Source: Streptosporangium album (GTDB taxonomy: Bacteria > Actinomycetota > Actinomycetes > Streptosporangiales > Streptosporangiaceae). Taken from it: a DNA stretch of 64,000 nucleotides. Location: assembly GCF_014203795.1 (NCBI RefSeq), contig NZ_JACHJU010000001.1, forward strand, positions 682,001 to 746,000, read 5' to 3'. The notes under the pieces are model-generated. The model saw only the letters and a list, made by a program, of their open reading frames with translations, was not told the origin of the DNA and did no database searches. Of this stretch, positions 1 through 9,122 are shown in pieces. Each line of letters opens with the position of its first letter. The stretch's first letter is position 1. The position numbers and the translations under genes are program-made.

Positions 1-2
1 AG

Positions 3-296
3 GGTGACCAGCTTCCGACCGTCAAGGAGGTGGTGGCGCAATTGGCGATCAACCCCAACACGGTGCTCAAGGCCTACCGGGAACTCGAGCACGAGGGCTT
101 GGCGGCCGCCCGGCCGGGGGTCGGGACGTTCGTGACGAAGACGCTGACCGACGCCTCCTTGGCCGCGCACGGCCCGTTGCGTCAAGACCTGCGGCGCTGG
201 CTGGCCAAGGCCCGCCTGGCCGGCCTCGACGAGGAAAGCATCGAGGCCCTGTTCATGACCACCTTTCGGACCGCCTCTCAGGAGGACATAGCGTGA
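3..296 (+). CDS. GntR-family (YtrA-like) transcriptional regulator, 5' part outside window
   Basis: The open frame enters from the left edge, so the gene is partial. The visible part covers most of the winged helix: residues reading GDQLPTVKEVV then INPNTVLKAYRELE are the recognition-helix signature of GntR regulators, followed by the wing GVGTFV. The C-terminal part is only about 50 residues, too short for a FadR or HutC effector domain. That fits the YtrA subfamily, whose members usually lead ABC-transporter operons. Its TGA overlaps the GTG start of the ABC ATPase, so the two are probably co-translated. By family analogy it should repress its own operon; the operator lies outside the window. 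Confidence 0.85.
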   Translation, partial: GDQLPTVKEVVAQLAINPNTVLKAYRELEHEGLAAARPGVGTFVTKTLTDASLAAHGPLRQDLRRWLAKARLAGLDEESIEALFMTTFRTASQEDIA

Positions 297-1183
297 CCGT
301 TGTTCTGCAGGCCCAGGGACTGGGCAAGAAGTACGGCAAGCGATGGGCGCTGAGGGACTGCACCATCGACATACCGGCAGGGCATGTCGTCGGGCTGGTC
401 GGCCCCAACGGGGCCGGCAAGACGACGCTGCTGAAGCTGGCCGGCGGCCAGCTGGAACCGACGTCGGGCACCATCACCATGCTCGGCGGCCACCCTGCCG
501 GCAGCCCGGCGCAGCTGGCCAAGGTCGGCTTCGTCGCCCAGGACACCCCCGTCTACGCCGGGCTCAGCATCGCCGAGCACCTGCGGCTGGGAGCACGGCT
601 CAACCCCGGCTGGGACGCGGTGATGGCGCGGGAACGGATCGGGCGGCTCGGTTTCGATCCCGCCTACCGGGCGGGCAAGCTGTCCGGCGGCCAGCGCGCC
701 CAGCTCGCCCTTACCCTGGGCCTGGCCAAACGGCCCGAACTGCTGATCCTGGACGAGCCGGTCGCCGCGCTCGACCCGCTGGCCCGCCGCGAGTTCCTGC
801 AGGGCCTGATGGAGGCGGTCGTCGAGCACCAGTTCAGCGTGCTGCTCTCCTCCCACCTGGTCTCCGACCTGGAACGGGTCTGCGACTTCCTGGTCGTGCT
901 CGTCGACTCGCGCGTGCAGGTGGCGGGCGAGGTCGACAAGCTGCTGGCCACCCATCACCGGCTCACCGGCCCGCGTCACGACCCCGATCGGCTCCCCGCC
1001 GGCCAGCACGTCATCTCCGCCAGCCACACCGACCGGCAGAGCACGTTCATCATCCGCACCGAGGCCCCGATCCACGACCCCGCCTGGACGGTCACCCAGC
1101 TCAGCCTGGAGGACCTCGTCCTGGCCTACATGGACCAGCGCACCGCCGAGAACCGGCGGGTCGCCCTGGAGGTGCAGCGATGA
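293..1183 (+). CDS. ABC transporter ATP-binding protein
   Basis: A 296-residue ATPase of the CcmA/YtrB drug- or lipid-exporter type. Walker A is GPNGAGKTT at residues 37-45, the signature LSGGQ lies near residue 130 and Walker B with the catalytic Glu is LLILDEPVAALDP near residue 150; an H-loop histidine follows in the SSHL segment. The start GTG overlaps the stop of the GntR gene and its own TGA overlaps the ATG of the permease, so the three form one operon. It would energise the ABC-2 permease encoded next. The substrate cannot be read from sequence; YtrA-linked systems often respond to cell-wall stress or antibiotics. Confidence 0.9.
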   Translation: MTVVLQAQGLGKKYGKRWALRDCTIDIPAGHVVGLVGPNGAGKTTLLKLAGGQLEPTSGTITMLGGHPAGSPAQLAKVGFVAQDTPVYAGLSIAEHLRLGARLNPGWDAVMARERIGRLGFDPAYRAGKLSGGQRAQLALTLGLAKRPELLILDEPVAALDPLARREFLQGLMEAVVEHQFSVLLSSHLVSDLERVCDFLVVLVDSRVQVAGEVDKLLATHHRLTGPRHDPDRLPAGQHVISASHTDRQSTFIIRTEAPIHDPAWTVTQLSLEDLVLAYMDQRTAENRRVALEVQR

Positions 1184-2242
1184 TCTGGCTGACCTGGCGC
1201 CAGTTCCGCGGCTCGGCCGCGATGACGGCCGCTCTGCTCGTCATCCTCGCCGTCGCCCTGGCCCTGACCGGCCCGGGCCTGGCCGCCCGCTACTCCACCG
1301 GGATCGCCGGCTGCACCCAGGACAACACCTGCGACCGTTTCTTCAACCTGTTCTTCGACCAATACCAGATCCCCTTCGTGGCCGCCACCCTCGTCGTGCT
1401 GCTCCTGCCTGCCCTCGTCGGGCTCTTCTGGGGAGCACCGTTGATCACCCGTGAGCTGGAGGCGGGCACGCATCTGCTGGTGTGGAACCAGAGCATCACC
1501 CGCGGCCGCTGGCTGGCGGTCAAGCTCGGGCTCACCGGCCTGGTCGCCATGGCCGCCGCCTGCCTGTGCGGCCTCGCGGTGACCTGGTGGTCCGGACCCC
1601 TGGACAAGTCAGCCCCGGAGAACCTCGCCCTGATGGCTCCCCTGGTGTTCGGCGCGCGAGGCATCGCCCCGATAGGATATGCGGCCTTCGCCTTCGTCTT
1701 CGTCCTGGGCGTGACCATGGGCATGCTCGTCCGCCGCACGCTGCCCGCCATGGCCCTCACCCTGGCCGTCTTCGCCGCGATCCAGCTCGCCATGCCGCTG
1801 CTGGTCCGGCCCCACCTGATCGCTCCGGTGACCGCGACCTTCGAGCTCAGCAAGGCTGAACGTGGAGCACATCGGCATCCAACAGACCGGAGGCGGACCC
1901 GCGGACATTCTCCTGAGGTCGGCCGTTCCCGGAAACTCGGGCGCCTGGATCCTGTCCAGCAGCCTGGTCGATCCGTCCGGACGCACGATCGCCGGCAGCG
2001 ACGAGGCAGCCGCCATCCAGGTCTCCACCACGTCGGGCCCCTGCTCCCCGCAGGGAGCGGGAGCAGGTGGCATGGGCACGTGCATGGCCGAGATCAACCG
2101 GCTCGGCTACCGGCAGAAGGCGACCTACCAGCCCCTCGACCGCTTCTGGCCCTTCCAGTGGATCGAGACCGGGATCTACGCCCTCCTCACCCTCGGCCTC
2201 ACGTGGTTCTCCTTCTGGTGGACCCGGAGGCGTCTGTCATGA
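1180..2242 (+). pseudogene. ABC-2 type permease with an apparent single-base frameshift
   Basis: The frame beginning at 1180 (MIWLTWRQFRGSA) encodes a signal-anchor helix and several membrane segments typical of ABC-2 permeases, up to FELSKA near 1857. It then loses sense. The frame one base later (from about 1859) resumes with a coherent C-terminus: AEINRLGYRQKATYQP, a final hydrophobic helix and a basic WWTRRRLS tail ending at 2242. One extra base near 1858 explains this. The ends match neighbouring genes exactly: ATGA overlaps on both sides. It is either a real inactivating mutation or a sequencing error. If the gene is intact, the product would be the membrane partner of the upstream ATPase. 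Confidence 0.8.
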
Positions 2243-3656
2243 CCGTCGTCAGGACCGTGGCAGCCGGGCTCGCCCTCCTCCTGGCGGCGGCCTGCACGGC
2301 GCCGACGCCGCCGCGAAGCGAGTCGAACGCAGCAGGATCGTCGGCATGCTCGCGGCCCCAGGGGGCCCCGGGGCGGAGACGGCCACCACGATCGACGTCA
2401 TCGAGCAGGCGTACTCCTGCATCCTCGGCAACTACTACAGCGGCGCCACGCTGGACGCCCGCTCGCTGCCGACCGCCGGATTCGTCGCCTTGACCCAGGA
2501 GCTCAGCCGCGACGGGCGCGACGTACCCGAGGCGACCATGCCGGCGCTGACCGGTGACCGGAAAGCCGACTGGGCCGCGTTCGAGACCGTCTACCGGAAG
2601 GTCACCGATCAGGTGCCGGACCTGCGTGACAAGCTGGCCGTCGTCACCCTTGAGGCCATCGTGGCCGGCCTGGGCGACAACCACGCCCACTGGGTGCACG
2701 ACGTCAAGCGGCCACCCGACTACTACGACGGTGACGGCTACGGCCTGGGTCTCCAGGCGAACGTCAACGGCCCACAGGTGGACGGCAACCCCGGCGTCGC
2801 CCTCCCCCCGCTGTTCGTCACCACCGTGCAGGGCGGCGCGGCGCAGGCCGCCGGAGTGCGCGCGGGCGACATCATCGAATCGATCAACGGATCGGCGCCC
2901 TTCATCGACGGGAAGGCCACCCCCGCGATCGCCGCCCTCTACCCGCAGTACCCGCGAGCCCGCCCGGTCCGGCTGCGGCTCCTGCGGCAGAGCACCGGCC
3001 GCCGCTGGAGCGTGACGCTCAAGCCCGGCCTCTTCCAGCAGGATCTGGCCGCCCTGCAAGTAGTGCGGTCGAAGCTGCTGGAAGACGACATCGCCTACGT
3101 ACGGCTGGCCGGGTTCGCTCCCGACTCCGCGGACAGGGTGCTCAAGGCGATCTCCAGGCTGCGCACCGGCCGGACCCTCGCCGGCGTCGTGCTGGACCTG
3201 CGCGGCAACGGCGGCGGCAGCCCCGTGGAGGCGACCCGGCTGCTGAGCGCGTTCGCCCACGGCAAGGTCACCGCCTACCAGTGCACCGTGGACGGCAAGT
3301 GCGAGACGTCGCGGACCGACGACACCGTCGAGCTGGTCGACCTGCCGCTGGTGGCGCTCACCGACCGCGGCTGCGCCTCGGCGTGCGAGCACTTCAGCTC
3401 CGCGGTCAAGGACCTGCGGATCGGCCGGCTGGTCGGCACCAGAACCGCCGGGGTCATCTCCGGCCCGGCGCAGCCGTACCTGCTGAGCAACAACACCATC
3501 CTGACCTTCCCCGCCAGGCACCACCTGGGGCCCGACCGCGAGGTGATCGACCGGATCGGCGTGCCGCCCGATCACTACGTGCCCCTGACGCCGGAGGACG
3601 CGGCCGCCGTGCGCGACCCGGCCCTGGCCAAGGCCCTGACCTTGCTGCACAAATGA
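2239..3656 (+). CDS. S41-family (C-terminal-processing type) serine peptidase, lipoprotein, apparent frameshift near the N-terminus
   Basis: The body, readable from ATG 2346, has an N-terminal helical part, a PDZ-like segment (GGAAQAAGVRAGDIIESING) and an S41 catalytic domain containing LDLRGNGGGSPVEA and CASACEHF, where the central Ser is the likely nucleophile. Just upstream, overlapping the permease stop, a different frame encodes a clear lipoprotein signal (MTVVRTVAAGL, lipobox AAAC) resembling the signal of the next gene. A one-base deletion between about 2331 and 2380, in a run of C and G homopolymers, would join the two. So the gene is either frameshifted or a cytoplasmic truncated form starting at 2346. 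The family cleaves C-terminal tails of secreted proteins; the substrate is unknown. Confidence 0.75.
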
Positions 3657-4831
3657 GGATGGACCTCTCGATGAGACAGATCCTGGCAGCCGCCGCGGGA
3701 CTGGTGGTCCTCGCCGCGTCCGCCTGCTCCGCACCCGCGCCGCCCCGGTCTGCTCCCAACGCGTCGGCCACGCCGACCGGCCCTGCCACCCTGCCCGCTC
3801 CCACCGGCGCCCATCCGGTCGGCACCACCGCCCTGTATCCGAAGGACACCTCCCGCCCCGATCCCTGGAACCTCGACGTCGAAGCCAGGGAGCTCAAGGT
3901 CACCCTGTGGTACCCGACCAAGCAGCGGGACGGGCAGCGGGCACCGTACATGACGCCGAAGGAATCGGAGCTCACCCTGAAGGGCTTGAGGATCACGGGC
4001 GTGCCGTACGAAACGCTGAGCAAGACGCGAACGAACGCCGTCAAAGACGCCGAACCCGCGGGACGGAAGCTTCCGCTGGTGGTGCTGTCCTCCGGCTTCA
4101 CCAAGCCGATCAGCACACTCACGTCCCTGGCCGAGGAGCTGGCCAGCCGAGGGTACGTCGTGGCCGGGATCGACCACACCTACGAGAGCTACGCCACGAC
4201 CTTCCCCGACGGGCGGGTCGCGGAGTGCCTCGCGTGCGACGGCGACACCGACCCTGGCTTCGGCACGGGGGTGGTCCGGGGCCGGGCGGCCGACGTCTCC
4301 TTCGTGCTCGACCAGCTGACCTCGAAGTGGGACGGTTCTGACCTGATCGACCGCTCCAGAATCGCGATGGCAGGCCAGTCGATCGGCGGGGCCGGCACCA
4401 TGGCGGCCATGCTGAAGGACTCCCGGGTGCGCGCCGGAATCGACATGGACGGCACCACCTACGCCCGGATCCCCAAGAGTGGGTTCTCCCGGCCGTTCAT
4501 GCTCATGGGGTCGCCGCAGCACATCCCCGGCGGCCGCGACAGTTCGTGGGACCGCGACTGGAAGCTGCTGACCGGATGGAAGCGCTGGCTCGTGCTGTCG
4601 GGTGCGGAACACCAGTCCTTCACCGACGGCCCGCTGATGGCGGGCGCCCTCGGCGTCACGCCCCCCATCGGCGCTCTGCCCGCGGCGCGCTCCGCCGAGC
4701 TCACCCGCACGTACGTCACGGCCTTTCTCGACCAGCACCTACGGGCCAGGCGCCAGCCCCTGCTGGACAAACCGTCGCCACGCTACCCCGAGGTCAAGCT
4801 CTGCACCCCGGACAGAAAGACCTGCGAGTAA
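3653..4831 (+). CDS. Alpha/beta-hydrolase lipoprotein, platelet-activating-factor acetylhydrolase-like
   Basis: A predicted lipoprotein: short basic start, hydrophobic core and lipobox LAASAC, then a low-complexity Pro/Ala/Thr linker. The mature part has the PAF-AH/dienelactone-hydrolase layout: an early LWYPT segment, LVVLSSGFTKP as oxyanion region, IDHTYESY, the nucleophile elbow GQSIGGAG and a late histidine in GAEHQSFTD. It probably hydrolyses short-chain lipid or other esters on the outer face of the membrane. The start at 3653 overlaps the peptidase stop (ATGA); 3671 is an alternative that gives a shorter n-region. It ends the GntR/ABC/peptidase operon; a Tn3 remnant begins right after it. 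Confidence 0.85.
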   Translation: MRMDLSMRQILAAAAGLVVLAASACSAPAPPRSAPNASATPTGPATLPAPTGAHPVGTTALYPKDTSRPDPWNLDVEARELKVTLWYPTKQRDGQRAPYMTPKESELTLKGLRITGVPYETLSKTRTNAVKDAEPAGRKLPLVVLSSGFTKPISTLTSLAEELASRGYVVAGIDHTYESYATTFPDGRVAECLACDGDTDPGFGTGVVRGRAADVSFVLDQLTSKWDGSDLIDRSRIAMAGQSIGGAGTMAAMLKDSRVRAGIDMDGTTYARIPKSGFSRPFMLMGSPQHIPGGRDSSWDRDWKLLTGWKRWLVLSGAEHQSFTDGPLMAGALGVTPPIGALPAARSAELTRTYVTAFLDQHLRARRQPLLDKPSPRYPEVKLCTPDRKTCE

Positions 4832-4839
4832 CAGATCGC

Positions 4840-5372
4840 CACCAGTGCTCCCTGACAGGCGGCGGTCGGTGCGCAGCTGTACCTCGCCGTAGGGCGTCAT
4901 GTTGGTGTGGAAGATCGGGGTGAGGCCACGGCGATCGGCGTCGGTGAGGACGCCCTGCCACTCCGGCAGGTCGAGAGTGTATTGGATCATGAGCGTGTTG
5001 ATCAGGCCGAGGCAGCTCTGAAGGATATGAAGGCACAACATGCCGAGCTCTTGTTCCTCGCGCCGGTTGGAGGCGAGTTCGCCGTCGGTTCCGTGCCGCA
5101 TGGCGCCCTCGACCATCGCGTGCACCTCGGAGGCCGAGCAGCTGATCAGCTGGCTGTGCACGGCCATCGACCCGACGACGTCAACCGTCCAGTAGATCAG
5201 CACGCCGCGCTTTGCCCTGCGGTATCGCGAATGCCATTCGGTGAAAATGTTCTGGTCGAAGGCCGAGAAGTGCGTGAAGTCCGAGGCCACAGCGGTGGTG
5301 CCCTCGCCCCAAAGCGCCGTCTGCCGGGCTGCGAAGGTGGCGTAGGAAGCCCGGCTAACTTCGAAGACCCAC
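4840..5372 (-). pseudogene. Tn3-family transposase remnant
   Basis: On the minus strand, from about 5370 downward, the frame reads ALWGEGTTAVASDFTHF and then EWHSRYRRAKRGVLIYW, the region around the first catalytic Asp of Tn3-family TnpA. After EGAMRHGTD it jumps to ELASNRREEQELGMLCLHI and the usual C-terminus (IFHTNMTPYGEVQLR). The part of the catalytic core normally lying between, roughly 150-200 residues, is deleted, as is everything N-terminal to this segment. No intact terminal repeat or resolvase was found. It lies between the lipase gene and a membrane-protein gene, so it is a scar of an old insertion. Confidence 0.85.
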
Positions 5373-6035
5373 TTAAGCGGTGGGCACGCGGGAAGCAGCC
5401 GTCATACCCCGACGAGCCAGCAGGACGAGGCCGATGGCCTGCGCCATGGCGGCGGTGAACAGGACGAGCGCCGCAAGAGGCAACCAGCCGGCGAATTCAT
5501 GAGAGACACCGGTGGCACCGCCGTCACCGACCATGAACGACCCCCACATGCCGAGGGTGGACAGCACGGTGAGCGGATAGATCGCCCACAAGACGCCCGA
5601 CAGAACCAGCACTCCATACCTGGTCCACCGCCGTGACCAGGGCAGCAGAAGGGCGATGAAACTCAGGCAGACTGTGACAGCGCCCACCGGAAACGTCCGC
5701 CTCCTCACCTCCTCTCGGATCCCGGCCAGATCCTCTGCCAGGCCCGCGGCATCCACGGTGAGGTTTGCGCCATGTCTGAGGTGCATCTCCATATCGTGCT
5801 GGATCGTCGCATCGACGGCGTACCGAGTCGCGGCGTGAAGACCGACGGCGTAAACCGCCGAGAGCGCCAGCCCCGACACCATCAGAACCGGCCCACGCCG
5901 GACAGCCGCAATCACGTGGCGTCGCCGCAAGCGCTCACCACACGCCTCACCACTGGAGAGGCGATCGAGAAGCCGCAAACTTGCCGACTGCCCAACCCAC
6001 GGAACAACTGCCTCCTTCAAAGGTGAAATGATCAT
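5373..6035 (-). CDS. Hypothetical membrane protein
   Basis: A 220-residue protein not recognised as a named family. A cytoplasmic N-terminal stretch of about 45 residues is followed by a first membrane helix (VLMVSGLALSAVYAVGL), an extracytoplasmic segment of about 60 residues rich in His, Asp and Arg, and three more hydrophobic helices (residues about 115-135, 140-165 and 185-205). There is no signal for cleavage. The gene stands alone; the Tn3 remnant touches its 3' end. Start choice is uncertain because no strong Shine-Dalgarno is visible before the ATG at 6035. Confidence 0.6.
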   Translation of the reverse strand: MIISPLKEAVVPWVGQSASLRLLDRLSSGEACGERLRRRHVIAAVRRGPVLMVSGLALSAVYAVGLHAATRYAVDATIQHDMEMHLRHGANLTVDAAGLAEDLAGIREEVRRRTFPVGAVTVCLSFIALLLPWSRRWTRYGVLVLSGVLWAIYPLTVLSTLGMWGSFMVGDGGATGVSHEFAGWLPLAALVLFTAAMAQAIGLVLLARRGMTAASRVPTA

Positions 6036-6394
6036 AGCGAGTGGGCGTCCATCGTCTGCTCCGATATCAGGATCGATGTCAGGATCTGGAAGAACATCGA
6101 GCTGGCCGCAGTGCTTCCGAGCCGTCGGCCATCACGGCGTCCTCCTCCCGAAGGTGGCGCCTACGGATGGTGTTTTGGAGCGTCCCCTGGGAGCCTCCAG
6201 AGGGGGTCCAGCCCACATACACCCAGAACCCACAACCGGTCTCGATGTACCGGATAAGGGACTGTTATCCGGTACATGCGCCCGGCGCGTTCTCAGCAGA
6301 CTGTGCCTGGCCGCGACCAGGGGAAAGGCCGGTTCATGATCCACACTCGCGAGTCCTGCGGAACGACCCCGAGGACCGGGCCGCTCGCGCCGGG

Positions 6395-6730
6395 ATGGCG
6401 ACGCTGCACGCGCAGTTCGACGAGAGCGGCCGACTGCTGGACGAATTGGAGCAGTACGACCAGTTCGCCTACTACGAGCTTTCCTACGACATGGGATCGG
6501 GTTCGTTCCAGCACAGCGAGATTGTCATAGCCACCGATCCCGACGAATTGCGGTGGGCCAGCGACTGGATGCTGAAGCCGCATGCTGAGGAGGAGGAACC
6601 CGTCCTCTCTGGGGATCTGACGCTCTGGACATACTCGGGCAAGGAGAAGACCAGCATTATCGATCTCGGACGAGCTCGCCGACGGCCGCGCAGACCCGGA
6701 AAACAACAAGATCCCGTCCGATCAAGATGA
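6395..6730 (+). CDS. Hypothetical protein, possibly truncated at both ends
   Basis: The frame encodes an acidic soluble segment (LLDELEQYDQFAYYELSYDM, then ATDPDELRWASDWML) with plausible protein composition. Upstream in the same frame another 15 or so coherent residues (VLRNDPEDRAARAG) precede the ATG, so the true start may be lost or lie further left. The last 20 residues are encoded by the repeated tRNA-flank cassette that starts at 6665 and are basic and unlike the rest, suggesting the original C-terminus was replaced when the cassette arrived. Function unknown. The intergenic DNA at 6036-6390 shows nothing else I recognise. Confidence 0.35.
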   Translation: MATLHAQFDESGRLLDELEQYDQFAYYELSYDMGSGSFQHSEIVIATDPDELRWASDWMLKPHAEEEEPVLSGDLTLWTYSGKEKTSIIDLGRARRRPRRPGKQQDPVRSR

Positions 6731-6742
6731 TCGGACGGGATC
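6710..6742 (-). terminator. Rho-independent terminator of tRNA-Ala copy 1
   Basis: A perfect 15-bp inverted repeat (6710-6724 with 6728-6742, three-base loop) is followed on the minus strand by a T-rich tract TTGTTGTTTT. It lies about 40 bp past the tRNA 3' end. The equivalent stem at 37619 carries a paired change (G-C to A-T), which supports selection on base pairing. Confidence 0.85.
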
Positions 6743-6783
6743 TCGTCAACGTCCTTCAGGCCATCTCAAGAACGGCCCAGAAG

Positions 6784-6856
6784 TGGAGCTATGGGGATTC
6801 GAACCCCAGACCTCCTCCATGCCATGGAGGCGCGCTACCAGCTGCGCCATAGCCCC
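6784..6856 (-). tRNA. tRNA-Ala, anticodon GGC (copy 1)
   Basis: The 73-nt minus-strand sequence folds as a full cloverleaf: acceptor GGGGCTA paired with TAGCTCC plus discriminator A, D-arm GCGCAGCTGGTAGCGC, anticodon stem CCTCC/GGAGG with loop ATGGCAT giving GGC, and TTCGAAT in the T-loop. CCA is not encoded. Identical in sequence to the genes at 28403 and 37693. Confidence 0.95.
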
Positions 6857-6946
6857 TCAGATGTTGCGTGATGCCACCGGGCTCTCGCCCCAGCGGCACC
6901 ACGCCAGTGTATAGGACATCACGCCCTACGCAGTAATCATCAACGG

Positions 6947-8425
6947 CTATCCCAGCGAGGCGGCACGGCCGATCAGACCGGCGAGATCGGTCACCGCGGC
7001 GTCCTCGGTGGAGGCGGCCAGACGCGTGGCGTGCTCGGCGAGCTCTCCGGCACCCACCCCGGCGATCTGCTCACGAGTACGGAGATACTCCGCGAAGGCG
7101 GCCGCCACCACGTCCACCTGGAACCTCGGCGACGGCCCACGCCACAGCGAGCCCGACAGGTCGGCCAATTCGAGAGAGCGGCCGGCCTCTCCCGGATTAC
7201 GGGTGTCGGGGTCCTGCCAGCGTACGGTGGCCATGGCCAGCTGGCCGGAGGCCCCACTGCGCAGCCGCACCTCGTACAGGGCCGTCACCGAGTGCCCCGG
7301 GCCGATCTCGCCGCCGTCCTTGGTGTCGTCGCGGAAGTCCTCGGTGGCGAGCTGCCGGTTCTCGTAGCCGATCAGGTGGTAGGACTCCACGGCCGAGGGG
7401 TTGAACACGACCTGCGCCTTGGCGTCGCGGGCCCGGAGGTCGAGGTTGGTGGCGAGCTGTTCGACGAACACCTTGCGCGCGTCGTCGACCGAGCTGACGT
7501 AGACCGCGGCGCCGTCGCCGTTGTCGGCGAGCTGCTCCATCAGCTGATCTCCGTAGTCCCGGCCGACGCCGACGCAGAGCAGGGTCACCTGCCTGCCTGC
7601 GGACTCCCCCACCCTGTCGAGAATGCCCTGCCAGCTGGTGTCACCGGTGTTGGCCAGACCGTCGGAGAGCAGGACGACCCGGTTGGTGGCCACCGGGCGG
7701 AAGGCGCGCGCCGCTTCGGCGTAGCCGGTGGTCAGCCCCGCTTCCAGATCCGTGGAGTCCTGGACGGCGAGGCGCTCTATGGCCGCGTGCAACGTTCCCC
7801 TGTCGTCGGCCGAGGTCATGGGGACGACCAGTTCGGCCTCGCCGCTGAAGGTCACGACGGAGACCTGGTCTCCCGGTCCGAGCTGGTCGACGAGCTTGTG
7901 AAGGGCCTCACGGACCAGATCGAGCCGGCCGGGCTCGCCCATCGATCCGGACACGTCCACGACGAAGGTCAGGTTCGCCGGACGCCGCGCCTCCGCGTCG
8001 GCCTTGCGGGTCTGCAGTCCGACCCGGACCAGCGCGGTGCCGTTCTCCGGCATCCGGGCACCGTCCATGTGCACGGTGAAACCGTCGTCTCGGGGTTCCT
8101 CGTAGTCCTGGCGGAAGGAGTTGACGAACTCCTCCGGCCGGATCTGGCCCGGCTCGGGCAGCCGGCCTTCCTGGAGGATCCGCCGGGCGTAGCCGTAAGA
8201 GGCGGTGTCCACGTCGAGGGCGAAGGTGGAGATCTGGTCGGCGGTGGTGTCCCGCTCCTCGGGGGCACCGGTGTCCCGGTCCTGCGACAGGGACGGGACG
8301 GCCTGCCCGGGACCGCGCTTCGGCTCGGTGGCGGGCTTGCTGCTTCCGCTCTCGGAGCCTCCACAGGCGGAGACGAGCAGCAGGGCGATCACGGCGAGGG
8401 CAATGGCGAACGTACGCGGATTCAT
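6947..8425 (-). CDS. von Willebrand factor type A domain lipoprotein (YfbK-like)
   Basis: A 492-residue lipoprotein: signal with lipobox VSAC followed by a Gly/Ser linker. A YfbK-type N-terminal domain (ISTFALDVDTASYGYARR, PEEFVNSF) precedes a vWA domain whose metal-ion site is intact: DVSGSMG near residue 150, a Thr in the DSTDL segment, and SDG in VVLLSDGLANTG. The C-terminal part matches the domain usually found with YfbK proteins (SYHLIGYENRQ). It is exported and membrane-anchored, and probably binds a partner protein through a divalent metal. No operon partner: a tRNA lies downstream and a divergently unrelated gene upstream. Confidence 0.88.
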   Translation of the reverse strand: MNPRTFAIALAVIALLLVSACGGSESGSSKPATEPKRGPGQAVPSLSQDRDTGAPEERDTTADQISTFALDVDTASYGYARRILQEGRLPEPGQIRPEEFVNSFRQDYEEPRDDGFTVHMDGARMPENGTALVRVGLQTRKADAEARRPANLTFVVDVSGSMGEPGRLDLVREALHKLVDQLGPGDQVSVVTFSGEAELVVPMTSADDRGTLHAAIERLAVQDSTDLEAGLTTGYAEAARAFRPVATNRVVLLSDGLANTGDTSWQGILDRVGESAGRQVTLLCVGVGRDYGDQLMEQLADNGDGAAVYVSSVDDARKVFVEQLATNLDLRARDAKAQVVFNPSAVESYHLIGYENRQLATEDFRDDTKDGGEIGPGHSVTALYEVRLRSGASGQLAMATVRWQDPDTRNPGEAGRSLELADLSGSLWRGPSPRFQVDVVAAAFAEYLRTREQIAGVGAGELAEHATRLAASTEDAAVTDLAGLIGRAASLG

Positions 8426-8524
8426 GTCGCCTCCGTAGGATGCGTGTCACCTCCTACGACGACTCTCCTTGCCAGCAAGCCGGGCACTTCACCCAAGCGA
8501 CTGCAAACCGTGCTCAGTGCGTGA

Positions 8525-9058
8525 TCAGGGTTTCCACTCCGGGTCGCGCCCGCTGAGCCCGAGCGCCTGGTCGAACGGCGAGACACCCTCCGGTACGGCC
8601 AGCTCCTCGCCGAAGGCTCCCATCTGCCGGCCCTGCGGGGCCATCTGCCTCATGAAGGCGGCCACGGTCTCACCGGTCTCCGCGTCCACCTCGTAGTCCT
8701 GTCCAGTGGCCCGGGCCAGATCCCAGCCGTGGATGACGATGTCGCTCAGGCCCATCTGGAACACGACGGCCATGGGCATCCCCATCGTGGGACTGTCTCC
8801 CTCGAAGGCCTCCGGCCGCGACCAGGCGGCGACCATGCCGACGGCGCGGCTCTCGAAGGCGGTGTGCTCGTCGTCCTGCGGCGGCGCCTGCTCCTTGCGC
8901 GCCAGCGCGTCGAACAGCGCCGCAGCCCAGGACAGATGGCCGAGCAGTGCCCGCACGTCGAAGTCGGCGCAGGGAGTGGGCAGGCCGCGTTGCTCCTCCC
9001 CGATCCCCCGGACGACGGCAGCGGTACGGGCGACGGCATGTGACAGCAGTTCGTTCAT
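8525..9058 (-). CDS. TIGR03086-family (DinB/MDMPI-like) metal-binding protein
   Basis: A 177-residue protein with the mycothiol-dependent maleylpyruvate-isomerase N-terminal fold signature: CADFDVRALLGHLSWAA early and SDIVIHGWDLARATGQ in the second half, the His residues being likely metal ligands. Members are four-helix DinB-like proteins thought to use mycothiol; the substrate here is unknown. The start at 9058 is preferred because a GGGAAAG Shine-Dalgarno sits about 10 bases upstream; 9067 would place it too close. It is divergent from the asparagine-synthetase-like gene, sharing a 64-bp intergenic region that must hold both promoters. Confidence 0.8.
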   Translation of the reverse strand: MNELLSHAVARTAAVVRGIGEEQRGLPTPCADFDVRALLGHLSWAAALFDALARKEQAPPQDDEHTAFESRAVGMVAAWSRPEAFEGDSPTMGMPMAVVFQMGLSDIVIHGWDLARATGQDYEVDAETGETVAAFMRQMAPQGRQMGAFGEELAVPEGVSPFDQALGLSGRDPEWKP

Positions 9059-9122
9059 GACAGACATGCTTTCCCGCGAACTCATAGCTGTCTTGAAAAT
9101 ATGCGACATAAGATCCCTCAAC

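Larger units (their letters stand above)
6665..6856 (-). repeat. tRNA-Ala cassette, copy 1 of 3
   Basis: A 192-bp segment holding a terminator, the tRNA 3' flank and tRNA-Ala(GGC). It is colinear without indels with 37574-37765 and differs at six positions by my reading, all on the terminator side. A shorter and more diverged copy lies at 28329-28475. Sequence identity stops just beyond the tRNA 5' end, so promoters are not shared. Confidence 0.85.

Noticed and set aside
6947..8524. 497-residue plus-strand frame over the vWA gene
   Set aside because: Shadow frame; the minus strand has signal peptide, lipobox and complete MIDAS motif.
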